Assembly: GCF_028330965.1 (NCBI RefSeq)
Contig: NZ_JAQMUB010000071.1
Span: forward strand, 28,144-92,143
DNA: 64,000 bases
Reading direction: 5' to 3'
From: Oscillatoria sp. CS-180
GTDB lineage: Bacteria; Cyanobacteriota; Cyanobacteriia; Phormidesmidales; Phormidesmidaceae
The position numbers and the translations under genes were made by a program. The notes below the pieces were generated by a model. It worked only from the letters and a program-made list of their open reading frames with translations. It searched no databases and was not told where the DNA came from. Of the stretch, positions 8,915 through 17,648 are shown piece after piece. Within the stretch, counting starts at the first letter, position 1. Every line of letters begins with the position of its first letter.

Positions 8915-9322
8915 TTAGGTTCCTGGCGAAACCTCGGAGGCTGACAGGTCATTGGCAAGCTCGATCAGATTGCCGTCAGGATCACGAATATAGATAGACA
9001 GTAGCCGTCCTTGAGCACCGGTTCTTTCTACAGGCCCCTCCAAAACAGGCACAGCCTGTTCCGTCAGATGATTCATCAAGACATCGACAGGCGTATCCAC
9101 CATTAAGCAAAAGTCGGCAGAGCCGGAGGTTGGTCGTTGAGCGTGGGGTGAAAAAGGGCTTTCCAGCTCATGGAGGTTGATTTTCTGGTTGCCCAGCTGC
9201 AAGGCTTTGCGACCTGCCCCAAAAGTCACCACGGGAATATGGAGAACTTGTTCGTAAAATCGACAGGTCCGGTCCAAATTGTGAACGGTTAAAACAAAGT
9301 GGTCGATGGAATAAGACGTCAT
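8915..9322 (-). CDS. VOC (glyoxalase/bleomycin resistance) family protein
   Basis: 135 residues, one VOC unit. It opens IDHFVLTVHNLDRTCRFYEQVL with the first metal histidine, and ends with IYIRDPDGNLIELAND, whose glutamate is the usual last ligand. The middle KINLHELESP histidine fits the second ligand position. This is the fosfomycin-resistance/virulence-protein branch by look, but the substrate is unknown. Single gene. Confidence 0.85.
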   Translation of the reverse strand: MTSYSIDHFVLTVHNLDRTCRFYEQVLHIPVVTFGAGRKALQLGNQKINLHELESPFSPHAQRPTSGSADFCLMVDTPVDVLMNHLTEQAVPVLEGPVERTGAQGRLLSIYIRDPDGNLIELANDLSASEVSPGT

Positions 9323-9513
9323 CTTTTCACGAATTAGGCGATCGCATTTTCAAGAATCATTAGATAATTTCGTAAAGAGTGTTCCAAGTAACTATCCGTC
9401 TTAAAAGAGCGTAGGCTATCTTCGCTAATAGCAGGAGATAGGCTGATCTCTGCATTGCTTTCGGGTTGTTTTCTGATGAGATACACTGAATCGCTGCATC
9501 GCGGAGTGTACTG

Positions 9514-9870
9514 GTGAAATATTTTTTCCTTTCAGAAGGATGGCAGACGGGCAGAATATGGGAGTTTGGCGGGCTTTGGAATGAATTTGCGTGGCAGCGT
9601 AAGCCTCATCTCAAAAAGATGCCCCTATGCATGGTCGAAAATGGTGAGAAGCTTTGGCTTTATCAAGTTGAAGAAGCCGTTTTGATGGTTGAAGTCCGTC
9701 CAACAACACCTTCCACACAAACGATTGGACAGGTTGTTCTCAAGCGACTAATGGCCGCTGATCAGGTTTTAGAGCATCTTTGCTCAGCGGACACTGTCAT
9801 CAATACGCCAGACAATAACGGCTTTGCGGCAACTGCTGCGGTTGACTTGGCTAATCAAGAATCGGACTAA
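9514..9870 (+). CDS. Conserved hypothetical protein
   Basis: 118 residues, no known motif. It is aromatic-rich at the N-terminus (KYFFLSEGWQTGRIWEFGGLWNE) and has a compact alpha/beta appearance without membrane segments. I recall similar uncharacterised proteins in cyanobacteria but cannot name a family. Its 3' end overlaps the 3' end of metF by 20 bp on the opposite strand. Confidence 0.65.
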   Translation: MKYFFLSEGWQTGRIWEFGGLWNEFAWQRKPHLKKMPLCMVENGEKLWLYQVEEAVLMVEVRPTTPSTQTIGQVVLKRLMAADQVLEHLCSADTVINTPDNNGFAATAAVDLANQESD

Positions 9871-10777
9871 TGTCGGCTAAGTCCAAAATTTGAGGGATCA
9901 AGTCTTCCCGACGAATCGCCATCATATGGACTCCATGGCAAAGCTCCCGAGCTGCTTTGATTTGTTCCGCAGCAATACAGATGCCTTCTTGAAGCGGATC
10001 GGCAGCTTTAGCTAAACGCTCGATGATCGAGTCGGGAATCTGCACTCCGGGAACGTTCCGATTAATAAACTGAGCATTTTTCGCCGATTTCAGAAGAAAT
10101 ATGCCGGCCAAGATTGGGCGATCGCATCCTACTGCTACCTGATCCATGAATTTCTCCAGACGCTCAAAGTCTGCAATTAATTGGCTTTGAAAGAATTGGG
10201 CACCTGCCTCAACCTTCTTTTCAAATCGACGCTGCAACCCTGACCAACTGCGACATTGAGGATCGATCGCGGCTCCTGCAAATAGATTCGTTGGTTGATC
10301 AGGTAATGGGCGCTCCTGAGCGTCCAAACCACAGTTGAGCTGCCGAATCAGTTTCAATAACCGGACGGACTCTAGATCAAACACGGAACGAGCATCCGTA
10401 TTGTCGCCCGCTTTAACCGGATCACCGGTTAGCGCTAGGATGTTGCGAATACCTAATGCATGGGCACCCAACAAGTCAGCCTGCAAGGCAATGCGGTTGC
10501 GATCGCGACAGGCCATCTGGCAAATGGGTTCAATACCCCGCTGCTTGAGAAGTGCCGCTGCGGCTAAAGAAGACATCCGCATAACGGCGCGGCTGCCATC
10601 CGTAATATTGACTGCGTGCACGCGCCCTTTCAGCTTCTGCGCCATGCTGATCATATGGTCAGGATTTCCTCCCTTGGGGGGCATGACCTCTGCAGTCACC
10701 AGAAATTTGCCAGCCTGAGCAGCCTTTTGAAATTGAGATTCAAAAGACGGCCTCTGGAGGGAATCAGTCGGGACCAT
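9851..10777 (-). CDS. metF: Methylenetetrahydrofolate reductase
   Basis: 308 residues. The TIM-barrel features are clear: TAEVMPPKGGNPDHM with the catalytic-region glutamate, AVNITDGSRAVMRMS, QMACRDRNRIALQADLLGA, and ILALTGDPVKAGDN. The enzyme reduces 5,10-methylene-THF to 5-methyl-THF for methionine synthesis. It has only the catalytic domain, like bacterial MetF, with no regulatory extension. It diverges from the ureC side, leaving a 240-bp intergenic region, and overlaps the upstream hypothetical gene at the 3' end. Confidence 0.88.
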   Translation of the reverse strand: MVPTDSLQRPSFESQFQKAAQAGKFLVTAEVMPPKGGNPDHMISMAQKLKGRVHAVNITDGSRAVMRMSSLAAAALLKQRGIEPICQMACRDRNRIALQADLLGAHALGIRNILALTGDPVKAGDNTDARSVFDLESVRLLKLIRQLNCGLDAQERPLPDQPTNLFAGAAIDPQCRSWSGLQRRFEKKVEAGAQFFQSQLIADFERLEKFMDQVAVGCDRPILAGIFLLKSAKNAQFINRNVPGVQIPDSIIERLAKAADPLQEGICIAAEQIKAARELCHGVHMMAIRREDLIPQILDLADISPILD

Positions 10778-10854
10778 TGAAGAAAAGTAAACAATCCATA
10801 AAACGTCAGCTTTGTCAGTATATCCCGCTGGCTTATTCTACGAGGAGTCGATCA

Positions 10855-10938
10855 ATGGCACAAACTGCTGCATCGTTACGAAAGATCGAAACGGGCGATC
10901 GCAGCCGCCAAGTCGCCGTAGAATATTGCCGACTGTAA
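10855..10938 (+). CDS. Candidate 27-residue small ORF upstream of ureC
   Basis: ATG at 10855 preceded by CGAGGAG (a strong Shine-Dalgarno match) at 7-nt spacing. It encodes 27 residues, MAQTAASLRKIETGDRSRQV plus seven more. A short hairpin CTACAG-TTGCG-CTGTAG (10970-10986) lies between it and ureC. It could be a leader peptide for ureC or a chance ORF. There is no homology I can recall. Confidence 0.3.
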   Translation: MAQTAASLRKIETGDRSRQVAVEYCRL

Positions 10939-11016
10939 GCGATTTAGCGGCTTGCGGTGATTGTTTTCCCTACAGTTGCGCTGTAGAGTTCGTTCTTTAG
11001 TCTTAAAGGATTGCCC

Positions 11017-12726
11017 ATGAGCTACCGCATGGATCGACGCGCCTACGCTGAAACCTATGGCCCTACGGTGGGCGATCGCGTTCGGCTAGCCGACACTGCT
11101 CTCATCATCGAGGTTGAGCGGGATTTCACAACCTATGGTGATGAGGTGAAATTTGGAGGCGGTAAGGTGATTCGAGACGGCATGGGCCAGTCTCCCATTT
11201 CGCGGGAAGACGGTGCAGTCGATACGGTCATCACCAATGCGCTAATTCTGGACTGGTGGGGCATCGTTAAGGCCGATATCGGTCTGAAAGATGGCAGGAT
11301 TGCCAAGATCGGGAAAGCGGGGAATCCCTACATTCAGGATAATGTCGATATCATCATCGGTCCCGGCACGGAGGCGATCGCAGGCGAGGGCATGATTCTC
11401 ACTGCGGGGGGCATTGATGCTCATATTCACTTCATCTGTCCTCAGCAAATCGAGACCGCGATCGCCTCAGGGGTCACGACCATGATTGGCGGCGGTACCG
11501 GACCCGCAACGGGCACCAACGCGACGACCTGTACGCCCGGAGCTTGGCACATGGCTCGAACGCTCCAGGCCGCTGATGCGTTCCCGCTCAATTTCGGTTT
11601 TTTAGGCAAGGGTAACAGTGCCTTGCAGCCTGGACTGATTGAACAGGTGCAGGCCGGGGCATTGGGACTGAAGCTGCATGAGGATTGGGGAACAACGCCA
11701 GCCACGATCGACACCTGTCTGAGTGTGGCTGATGACTACGACGTCCAGGTCGCCATTCACACCGATACGCTGAACGAATCAGGCTTTGTGGAAGATACGA
11801 TCGCGGCCTTCAAGGGGCGTGCCATTCATACCTATCACACAGAAGGTGCAGGCGGCGGACACGCTCCCGACATCATCAAGGTGTGTGGCGAAACGAATGT
11901 GTTGCCCTCTTCCACGAACCCCACACGGCCTTACACCACCAACACCCTCGAAGAACATTTGGACATGCTGATGGTGTGTCATCACCTGAGTCGCAGCATT
12001 CCCGAAGATGTGGCCTTTGCGGAGTCCCGTATTCGTCGCGAAACCATTGCTGCGGAAGACATTCTGCATGATTTGGGGGCCTTCAGCATGATTGCCTCAG
12101 ACTCTCAGGCCATGGGCAGGGTAGGCGAGGTGATTATCCGTACCTGGCAGACGGCTCACAAAATGAAAGTACAGCGGGGTGCCTTACCTGAAGATTCAGA
12201 CCGCAATGACAACTATCGAGCCAAGCGCTATGTCGCTAAATACACCATCAATCCTGCGCTAACCCACGGCATCTCAGGCCATGTAGGCTCTGTAGAAGAA
12301 GGCAAACTCGCGGATCTCTGCCTCTGGAAGCCTGCCTTTTTTGGGGTCAAACCCGAGATTGTGATCAAGGGAGGCACGATCGCTTGGGCACAGATGGGTG
12401 ATCCAAATGCGAGCATTCCGACCCCCCAGCCGATTCATATGCGGCCCATGTTCGGCAGCTATGGAGGCGCGATCGGGGCGACCAACTTTGCGTTTGTTTC
12501 CCGAGCCGCTGTCGAGGCAGGTGTGGCTGAGCAGATAGGCTTGCAGAAGACTGCGATCGCCGTCAGCGGCACCCGCAGCATTCGCAAAGCCGACATGAAG
12601 CTGAACGCCTATCAGCCCCATATGGAGGTCAATCCTGAAACTTACGAGGTCCGAGCCGACGGCGAACTCCTGACCTGTGAGCCAGCTGATGTGTTACCAA
12701 TGGCTCAGCGCTACTTTTTGTTCTAG
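11017..12726 (+). CDS. ureC: Urease subunit alpha
   Basis: 569 residues, normal for UreC. Ni-site residues are visible: AHIHF (two histidines), [10 protein letters not shown] (the lysine carbamylated to bridge the metals), then [21 protein letters not shown], the flap MVCHHLSR with its cysteine and histidine, and the aspartate of SDSQAMGR. It hydrolyses urea to ammonia and carbamate. The ATG at 11017 follows AAAGGA by six bases and is preferred over the TTG six bases upstream. ureA, ureB and the accessory genes are absent here, so the urease genes are dispersed, as in many cyanobacteria. Confidence 0.96.
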   Translation: MSYRMDRRAYAETYGPTVGDRVRLADTALIIEVERDFTTYGDEVKFGGGKVIRDGMGQSPISREDGAVDTVITNALILDWWGIVKADIGLKDGRIAKIGKAGNPYIQDNVDIIIGPGTEAIAGEGMILTAGGIDAHIHFICPQQIETAIASGVTTMIGGGTGPATGTNATTCTPGAWHMARTLQAADAFPLNFGFLGKGNSALQPGLIEQVQAGALGLKLHEDWGTTPATIDTCLSVADDYDVQVAIHTDTLNESGFVEDTIAAFKGRAIHTYHTEGAGGGHAPDIIKVCGETNVLPSSTNPTRPYTTNTLEEHLDMLMVCHHLSRSIPEDVAFAESRIRRETIAAEDILHDLGAFSMIASDSQAMGRVGEVIIRTWQTAHKMKVQRGALPEDSDRNDNYRAKRYVAKYTINPALTHGISGHVGSVEEGKLADLCLWKPAFFGVKPEIVIKGGTIAWAQMGDPNASIPTPQPIHMRPMFGSYGGAIGATNFAFVSRAAVEAGVAEQIGLQKTAIAVSGTRSIRKADMKLNAYQPHMEVNPETYEVRADGELLTCEPADVLPMAQRYFLF

Positions 12727-12756
12727 CGTTTTCACCCTGCTGGGAGACTGTTGCCC

Positions 12757-13392
12757 ATGCCTAAACTCCCAATCATTCAGCCGAATCAGTCCTATACATT
12801 TGCAGACTATTTTCGGCTTAACTATGCTCCCAGCGATATTCTGAGCCACTTCCAAGTGACTTTGAAGAAGCAGTTTTTGCAATTTCCTGAACATTCTCAG
12901 CCGTTAGATCGAACGGCAGACCTGCAAAGTCGTATCGAGGAAAGCCTGCCACGCCTGAGTCTCACCAGTGAAATGGCTCGGCGGGAGTTTTTAATTGCTC
13001 CCGTTCTGATGGAGGTGCTGCACTATACGAAGGCAACCTTGAATGTGGAATATCCCGTTGCCGTGAGCAACTTACTGAAAGGGTCGCTCGATTATTTCTT
13101 GCAAGCTGAAAACACTCTGCTGGTCATTGAAGCGAAAAACGAGGATCTGGAACGGGGGTTTGTGCAGCTAGCGGTGGAATTCATTGCGCTCGATTCATGG
13201 GTAGAGACGGAGCAGCCTACCTTCATCGGTGCCGTTTCGACGGGAACGATTTGGCAGTTTAGTCGGTACGAACGGTCTGCAAGACAGGTTACTCAGGACT
13301 TGACACTGTATCGGGTACCCACTGATCTGAGCATACTTTTGCAAATCTTGGTAGGCACTTTGCAAGGATATACGTCACAGTTGACGGATTGA
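12757..13392 (+). CDS. PD-(D/E)XK-like conserved cyanobacterial protein
   Basis: 211 residues. Residues near 105-130 contain GSLDYFL followed by LLVIEAKNED, an Asp...Glu-X-Lys arrangement typical of the restriction-endonuclease fold. Such proteins are common and uncharacterised in cyanobacteria, and their nuclease activity is usually untested. The ATG at 12757 sits behind GGGAGA; a TTG six bases earlier is less likely. It starts 30 bp after ureC and may be cotranscribed with it, but no functional link is evident. Confidence 0.65.
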   Translation: MPKLPIIQPNQSYTFADYFRLNYAPSDILSHFQVTLKKQFLQFPEHSQPLDRTADLQSRIEESLPRLSLTSEMARREFLIAPVLMEVLHYTKATLNVEYPVAVSNLLKGSLDYFLQAENTLLVIEAKNEDLERGFVQLAVEFIALDSWVETEQPTFIGAVSTGTIWQFSRYERSARQVTQDLTLYRVPTDLSILLQILVGTLQGYTSQLTD

Positions 13393-13408
13393 GTCAGAGT
13401 TTTTTGAG

Positions 13409-13990
13409 ATGGTATTCGTTAATAGATATCGAATCAACAGACGTCAAAATGCTGCTCTATCTCATGCTGGCAGGCAATTAAGCATTGTTCTGGCAGCTGT
13501 GTCAATCGCTCTTAGCTACGGCTGTGTTCCGGGCGGAAATCCTAAAGCATTCTATGTGGTGTCGAGTTCCATGGAGCCGACTCTAGAGGCTGACGATCGC
13601 ATACTCGCCTCTCAGGACTTCTACAACACTCGGAAGCCTGAACGAGGCGATATTGTTGTTTTCGAGCCTCCTCCTAGTCTCACTATTGGCTCAAGCAGTT
13701 GGGATTGGATTATCTTTCGTGTGGTTGGATTACCAGGTGAAACCTTAGCCGTCAAAGATGGAACGGTTTTGATTGACGAGGTTCCTTTATCAGAACCCTA
13801 TATTAAAGAATCGCCAGAGTATACGTTCGAAGCGGTTACCATTCCAGATGGAGCTTATATGGTCCTGGGCGATAACCGCAACAATGCTTACGACAGTCAT
13901 CTGTGGGGATTTCTGCCTGAAGAAAACATTGTCGGCAAAGTTCAAACAATCTACTGGCCGCCCAGTCGCTACGGCTCTATTTATGACTAG
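13409..13990 (+). CDS. Signal peptidase I-like protein lacking the catalytic lysine
   Basis: 193 residues. One N-terminal membrane segment (about 23-38), then the S26 boxes: VSSSMEPTLE with Ser54 as nucleophile, RGDIVVFEP, RVVGLPGE, and GDNRNNAYDSHLWGF. In active signal peptidases the base is a lysine immediately before the RxxGLPG box. Here the order is WIIFRVVGLPG, so Phe103 takes that place (codon TTT, read directly). The protein is therefore predicted to be inactive or to use another base. A cysteine follows the membrane segment (SYGC) but does not make a canonical lipobox. It begins 16 bp after the preceding gene. Confidence 0.8.
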   Translation: MVFVNRYRINRRQNAALSHAGRQLSIVLAAVSIALSYGCVPGGNPKAFYVVSSSMEPTLEADDRILASQDFYNTRKPERGDIVVFEPPPSLTIGSSSWDWIIFRVVGLPGETLAVKDGTVLIDEVPLSEPYIKESPEYTFEAVTIPDGAYMVLGDNRNNAYDSHLWGFLPEENIVGKVQTIYWPPSRYGSIYD

Positions 13991-14079
13991 TTTTTGTTCA
14001 GCACCACCGACAGATGCACGGAAAAATCCGAATCGTTACGGTTTTAATAGTCGAAATGTCTTGCTAAGGGAGAGATCTG

Positions 14080-15078
14080 ATGGGATTGCTAGTGGATGGA
14101 GAATGGCGCGATCGCTGGTATGACACAGACAGTACGGGAGGACGCTTCAAGCGCGAAGAATCTAGCTTTCGCAGCTGGCTGACGGCAGATGGTAGTCCTG
14201 GTCCCGATGGTCAGAAAGGCTTTAAAGCAGAACCAGGGCGCTATCATCTCTACGTTTCCTATGCCTGTCCTTGGGCGCACCGCACGCTGATTTTTCGAGC
14301 ACTCAAGGGACTGGAGAGCATGATCGACATCTCCGTTGTGCACTGGTTCATGGGAGAGAACGGTTGGACGTTTAAAGAGGGTGAGGGCGTCATTCCAGAT
14401 CCTTTAATGCAAGCCGACTACCTACGCGAGATTTACACCCAAGCAAAATCGGACTACACCGGACGGGTTACGGTTCCTGTGCTGTGGGATAAGCAGACCA
14501 ACATCATTGTCAGCAACGAGTCGGCTGAAATTATCCGCATGTTCAACACCGCGTTTGATGAGTTAGGCGCAATTCCAGGAGACTACTATCCTGAAGACCT
14601 GCGCGACGAGATTCATGACATCAACGATCGCATTTATCGCACTGTCAACAATGGCGTTTATAAGGCTGGATTCGCTACGGCTCAGGACGCTTATGAAGAG
14701 GCCGTTGAGCCTCTGTTTGAAACCCTAGACTGGCTGGAATATCGGTTCGACACGTATCGTTATTTGTGTGGCGATCGCTTGACGGAAGCTGACTGGCGTT
14801 TATTCACGACACTTGTTCGGTTTGATGCCGTCTACTACAGCCATTTCAAATGCAACCGCAAGCGTATTGTGGACTATCCCAATCTTTGGAGCTACGTACG
14901 CGAACTGTATCAAATGCCTAAGATTGCCGATACAGTTCATTTTGACCACATCAAAGGCCACTACTATCAGAGCCATAGCACTATCAATCCAACCGGGATT
15001 GTGCCAGTGGGTCCCGACCTTGACTTTCAGGAACCCTCAAGTCGAGCAGTTGCTATGCAGGCGGCACCCGTAATGTGA
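14080..15078 (+). CDS. Glutathionyl-hydroquinone reductase (GST-like)
   Basis: 332 residues, normal for the YqjG/ECM4 group. The active cysteine lies in YVSYACPWAHRTLIFRALK, with the flanking WFMGENGWTF and later VPVLWDKQTNIIVSNESAEIIRMFN motifs of the thioredoxin-like N-domain. A helical C-domain carries LCGDRLTEADWRLFTTLVRFD. The enzyme removes glutathione from glutathionyl-hydroquinones. The ATG at 14080 gives the typical N-terminus MGLLVDGEW. Standing alone, it may serve quinone detoxification. Confidence 0.93.
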   Translation: MGLLVDGEWRDRWYDTDSTGGRFKREESSFRSWLTADGSPGPDGQKGFKAEPGRYHLYVSYACPWAHRTLIFRALKGLESMIDISVVHWFMGENGWTFKEGEGVIPDPLMQADYLREIYTQAKSDYTGRVTVPVLWDKQTNIIVSNESAEIIRMFNTAFDELGAIPGDYYPEDLRDEIHDINDRIYRTVNNGVYKAGFATAQDAYEEAVEPLFETLDWLEYRFDTYRYLCGDRLTEADWRLFTTLVRFDAVYYSHFKCNRKRIVDYPNLWSYVRELYQMPKIADTVHFDHIKGHYYQSHSTINPTGIVPVGPDLDFQEPSSRAVAMQAAPVM

Positions 15079-15830
15079 TGAAATAGTTGGGTATTGAAGC
15101 CAGTGTTGTGGAGTAATAGACCCCGCAAATCACTGGCTTACTCCTCCTGTTTCTGCGCTGATACACTCCTTCATTTCTTTTTGGGAAAATTCTGGACACT
15201 TTTGTAATACGAGTGTAGTATTGACACTAGAACGCAACCGTGCCCAAGCATTCTTTGTCGAATGCTCTACATGGAGACAGGTGCCATGCTTAATCAACTC
15301 GATCAATTCTTCCGCATCCAAACTCGCAACGTTGGCGATATCGCTACCGGATGCTCGATTGATGGGCTGGTTGGCATGATTGGCGTGTCGATGCGGCGAT
15401 TTACCGGCTTGCTTGATCCAGCCTATGGGCTGACGGCTTCTAGTTATCGCCTTCTGACAGCGGGTAAACGAATGGCTGCTGGGCTGCCATATCCGCATCG
15501 ACTACGTTATTGGCATTTGCCAGTTATCCATTGGCAATTACAGCAGGGCTAAACGTCACCCTTTAACCCAGCGGTTTTTCGTTCATCGAAGCAGCGAACA
15601 GAGCGCTTTTCGAGAACAGCCGCAGCCAATACTGAGTCGAGCAATCGTCTTTACCCGACCGTGTTTTGTCAAACCGGGAGTTGGGCGATCGCCGCCGTTA
15701 GCGATGAAAACATCCCAATCCGGGGTTCTCCGTTATGAACCGCTTTGGAGTGTTGTTTTCAGACTGCTAAAGGGTTGCCATTTTGCACCAACCTTGGATC
15801 CGCTTTGTGTTTTTAACTTTTGGTGTCTCC
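15079..15830. other. 752-bp region with no confident gene
   Basis: Overlapping frames on both strands stay open for 90-120 codons (plus 15262-15552; minus 15130-15498), but neither gives a recognisable protein or a good ribosome site. A short inverted repeat AATAC...GTATT is visible near 15205-15225. It may be decayed coding sequence. Confidence 0.4.
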
Positions 15831-16220
15831 ATGTTGAAAGTGACCTATGCCGACACAGGAATCTGCCTGGAATATTGTGTCGAACCGTTAGACCTCTTAC
15901 TGAGCGATCGCGTCCGTATGTATGTTCATGCTCGACGGGCTGTTTCTATCCAGCCGACGAAAGCGAGCATCCCATTTCCTGCTGCGCTCATCAACCAGAA
16001 GGGTTGGGAGCAATTTCAATCACTAGACTGGGCTTGGTGCGATCAAGACTGGTTAGAAATTACGCTTTCAGGCGTTTGGTTGACTGAAGAGCCCAATCAA
16101 GAGATAGGTATCTTTTTGACTGAACTGGACCTTTGCCTAGAGCAGCGTTTGCTGAGACTATGGCAGCGGTCACAACGGTTGCAGTTGGTGAGCGCGATCG
16201 ACCAAGGCGTTACTCGATAG
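15831..16220 (+). CDS. Conserved cyanobacterial hypothetical protein
   Basis: 129 residues from the ATG at 15831 (MLKVTYADTGICLEYCVEPL). The pattern of a short N-terminal strand, an EPLDLLLSDRVRMYVHARRAV helix and an SIPFPAALI loop recalls a group of alr0857-like cyanobacterial proteins of unknown function. An upstream in-frame TTG (15783) would add 16 residues but has no visible ribosome site. A HIP1-type site lies inside the gene. The function is unknown. Confidence 0.6.
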   Translation: MLKVTYADTGICLEYCVEPLDLLLSDRVRMYVHARRAVSIQPTKASIPFPAALINQKGWEQFQSLDWAWCDQDWLEITLSGVWLTEEPNQEIGIFLTELDLCLEQRLLRLWQRSQRLQLVSAIDQGVTR

Positions 16221-16403
16221 CAATCACACCCTCTTGATCGCTATTGAGTAACAACGGAAAGGAATTCCTAAAAACAGCTTTATGTCGCTCGAACTCATAA
16301 ACTGTTGTGCCCGCTATCTGGACAATTGAAAGCACTCAAACTCAACCTGGGCCAAGGATGGATCTATCTCTATTCCTTTGTCAATGAGGATATCTTTGAC
16401 GCA

Positions 16404-16434
16404 TTGACATGCCCCTGGTGATATAGCTTATGAT
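16404..16434 (+). promoter_or_regulatory. Candidate sigma-70 promoter for rpmB
   Basis: TTGACA at 16404-16409 and TATGAT at 16429-16434 are separated by 19 bp and would start transcription about 30 bp before rpmB. The spacing is longer than ideal, so this is tentative. Confidence 0.35.
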
Positions 16435-16471
16435 GGTTATTCGTGGATAATTCAAGTACTTGGAGAAGCCG

Positions 16472-16708
16472 ATGGCTCGTCATTGTGATCTCACGGGAAA
16501 AAAGGCCAACAACGCCTTTTCAATCTCCCACTCTCACCGTCGTACTAAGCGGTTGCAAGAGGCTAATCTGCAATCGAAGCGTGTGTGGTGGCCTCAAGGC
16601 AAGCGTTACGTGAAGCTACGCTTGTCTACTAAAGCAATTAAGACCCTCGAAAAGAAAGGAATTGACGCCATGGCTCGCGAAGCGGGGATTAATCTAGCGA
16701 AGTATTAG
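16472..16708 (+). CDS. rpmB: 50S ribosomal protein L28
   Basis: 78 residues, the usual bacterial length. It begins [20 protein letters not shown] and contains [17 protein letters not shown], the L28 signature. GGAGAAG lies just upstream of the ATG at 16472; an in-frame TTG at 16460 is less likely. It is monocistronic with a strong terminator about 100 bp downstream. It is a component of the large ribosomal subunit. Confidence 0.96.
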   Translation: MARHCDLTGKKANNAFSISHSHRRTKRLQEANLQSKRVWWPQGKRYVKLRLSTKAIKTLEKKGIDAMAREAGINLAKY

Positions 16709-16810
16709 CATTAAAGCTATATGACGTCTTTGGGCTGTCTGAATCGAAAAGTGCTTGTTTGACTAACCTCAGATTCTCTCTTTAGGCACAGCTAATCTAG
16801 TGATCTTTGA

Positions 16811-16844
16811 AAGCCTTGTTTCCAACTGGAAACAAGGCTTTGTT
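16811..16844 (+). terminator. Intrinsic terminator after rpmB
   Basis: AAGCCTTGTTTCC (16811-16823) pairs perfectly with GGAAACAAGGCTT (16828-16840) around the loop AACT, followed by TGTT. A 13-bp stem with a short T-rich tail downstream of rpmB is a convincing terminator. Confidence 0.85.
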
Positions 16845-16850
16845 CGTGGG

Positions 16851-16962
16851 TATGGCTGGTGTCGCGATCGCCCATTCCGTTAGGACAAGACGGCAAGCTA
16901 TTGCGCTATAGGCCAAGCACACGATGGTGTTTAGTGCACAAGCCTAGCGGGATAAAACTATC
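16851..16962 (+). repeat. R repeat copy 4
   Basis: Diverged copy with CATTCCGTTAGGACAAGACG at the left and GCACAAGCCTAGCGGGAT at the right. The TATAGC end has become TATGGC. It lies between the rpmB terminator and the end of the hps operon. Confidence 0.7.
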
Positions 16963-17057
16963 AGCTATTTACGTTAATAGAATTGAATTCTTCTTCTACT
17001 GCTGACCGTAAATCAATATCAATCAACGATTCAGAGTGCATCAAGGGTCAAGACACG

Positions 17058-17600
17058 TTAAGGACATTCACCATCACGAGCACTTTTGATCGAACCGATA
17101 ATGTTGGAAACAATAACGCACTGCTTTCGGTTAGAACCGTCTACTGTAATATCGATGACATAGGGAAGGTTTGCTTGTTCTCTGACCATGCCTTGGTAAT
17201 CGAAAATAATGCTCTCCTCGGAACCGCCTTGTTCAGGAGGTTCAATAATGATCATGCCGGGTCTAATGCCATCGCTTGGGGCAAGGGCAATGTCTCTGCC
17301 GTCCCCAGCCGTAAGGACATCGGTATCAACAGTTCTGTCTACATTGACAGACGGTAGGTCTGATGCGGTATTAATCGTAACTTTGACTCTTTGTCTGCGT
17401 TGAATAGCATCTTGCTGAGCTTGCCTAATCACCTGTACCAAGTCACTTCTAACCGCACCGATACGCTGACTGTTCATGTATCGCAACCAGCTAGGAGCCG
17501 CGATCGCCGCTAAAACCGCTACGATTATCACGACAACAAGCAATTCGACTAAGGTGTATCCAGCCAACGACGTTCGTTTTTGGGGGACAAGAGGTTTCAT
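17058..17600 (-). CDS. GspH/PilE-like pseudopilin at the end of the hps operon
   Basis: 180 residues. A basic leader ends at G with cleavage before YTLVELLVVVIIVAVLAAIAA, including the conserved glutamate at +5 of the mature protein. The segment AVRSDLVQVIRQAQQDAIQRRQR is the usual GspH helix, and the beta-rich C-terminus contains two cysteines. It should be processed by prepilin peptidase and inserted in the inner membrane or pseudopilus. It is the last gene of the hpsA-B-C unit, 49 bp after hpsC, which places it in polysaccharide secretion rather than in the main pilus. Confidence 0.85.
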   Translation of the reverse strand: MKPLVPQKRTSLAGYTLVELLVVVIIVAVLAAIAAPSWLRYMNSQRIGAVRSDLVQVIRQAQQDAIQRRQRVKVTINTASDLPSVNVDRTVDTDVLTAGDGRDIALAPSDGIRPGMIIIEPPEQGGSEESIIFDYQGMVREQANLPYVIDITVDGSNRKQCVIVSNIIGSIKSARDGECP

Positions 17601-17648
17601 AGTTCTTTTGATGATAGAGAAGCCAACGCGCTGAAGGTTACAAAAAGC

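Noticed and set aside
15130..15552. Overlapping open frames on both strands
   Set aside because: Neither translation looks like a known protein and neither has a convincing ribosome site; left as an unassigned region.
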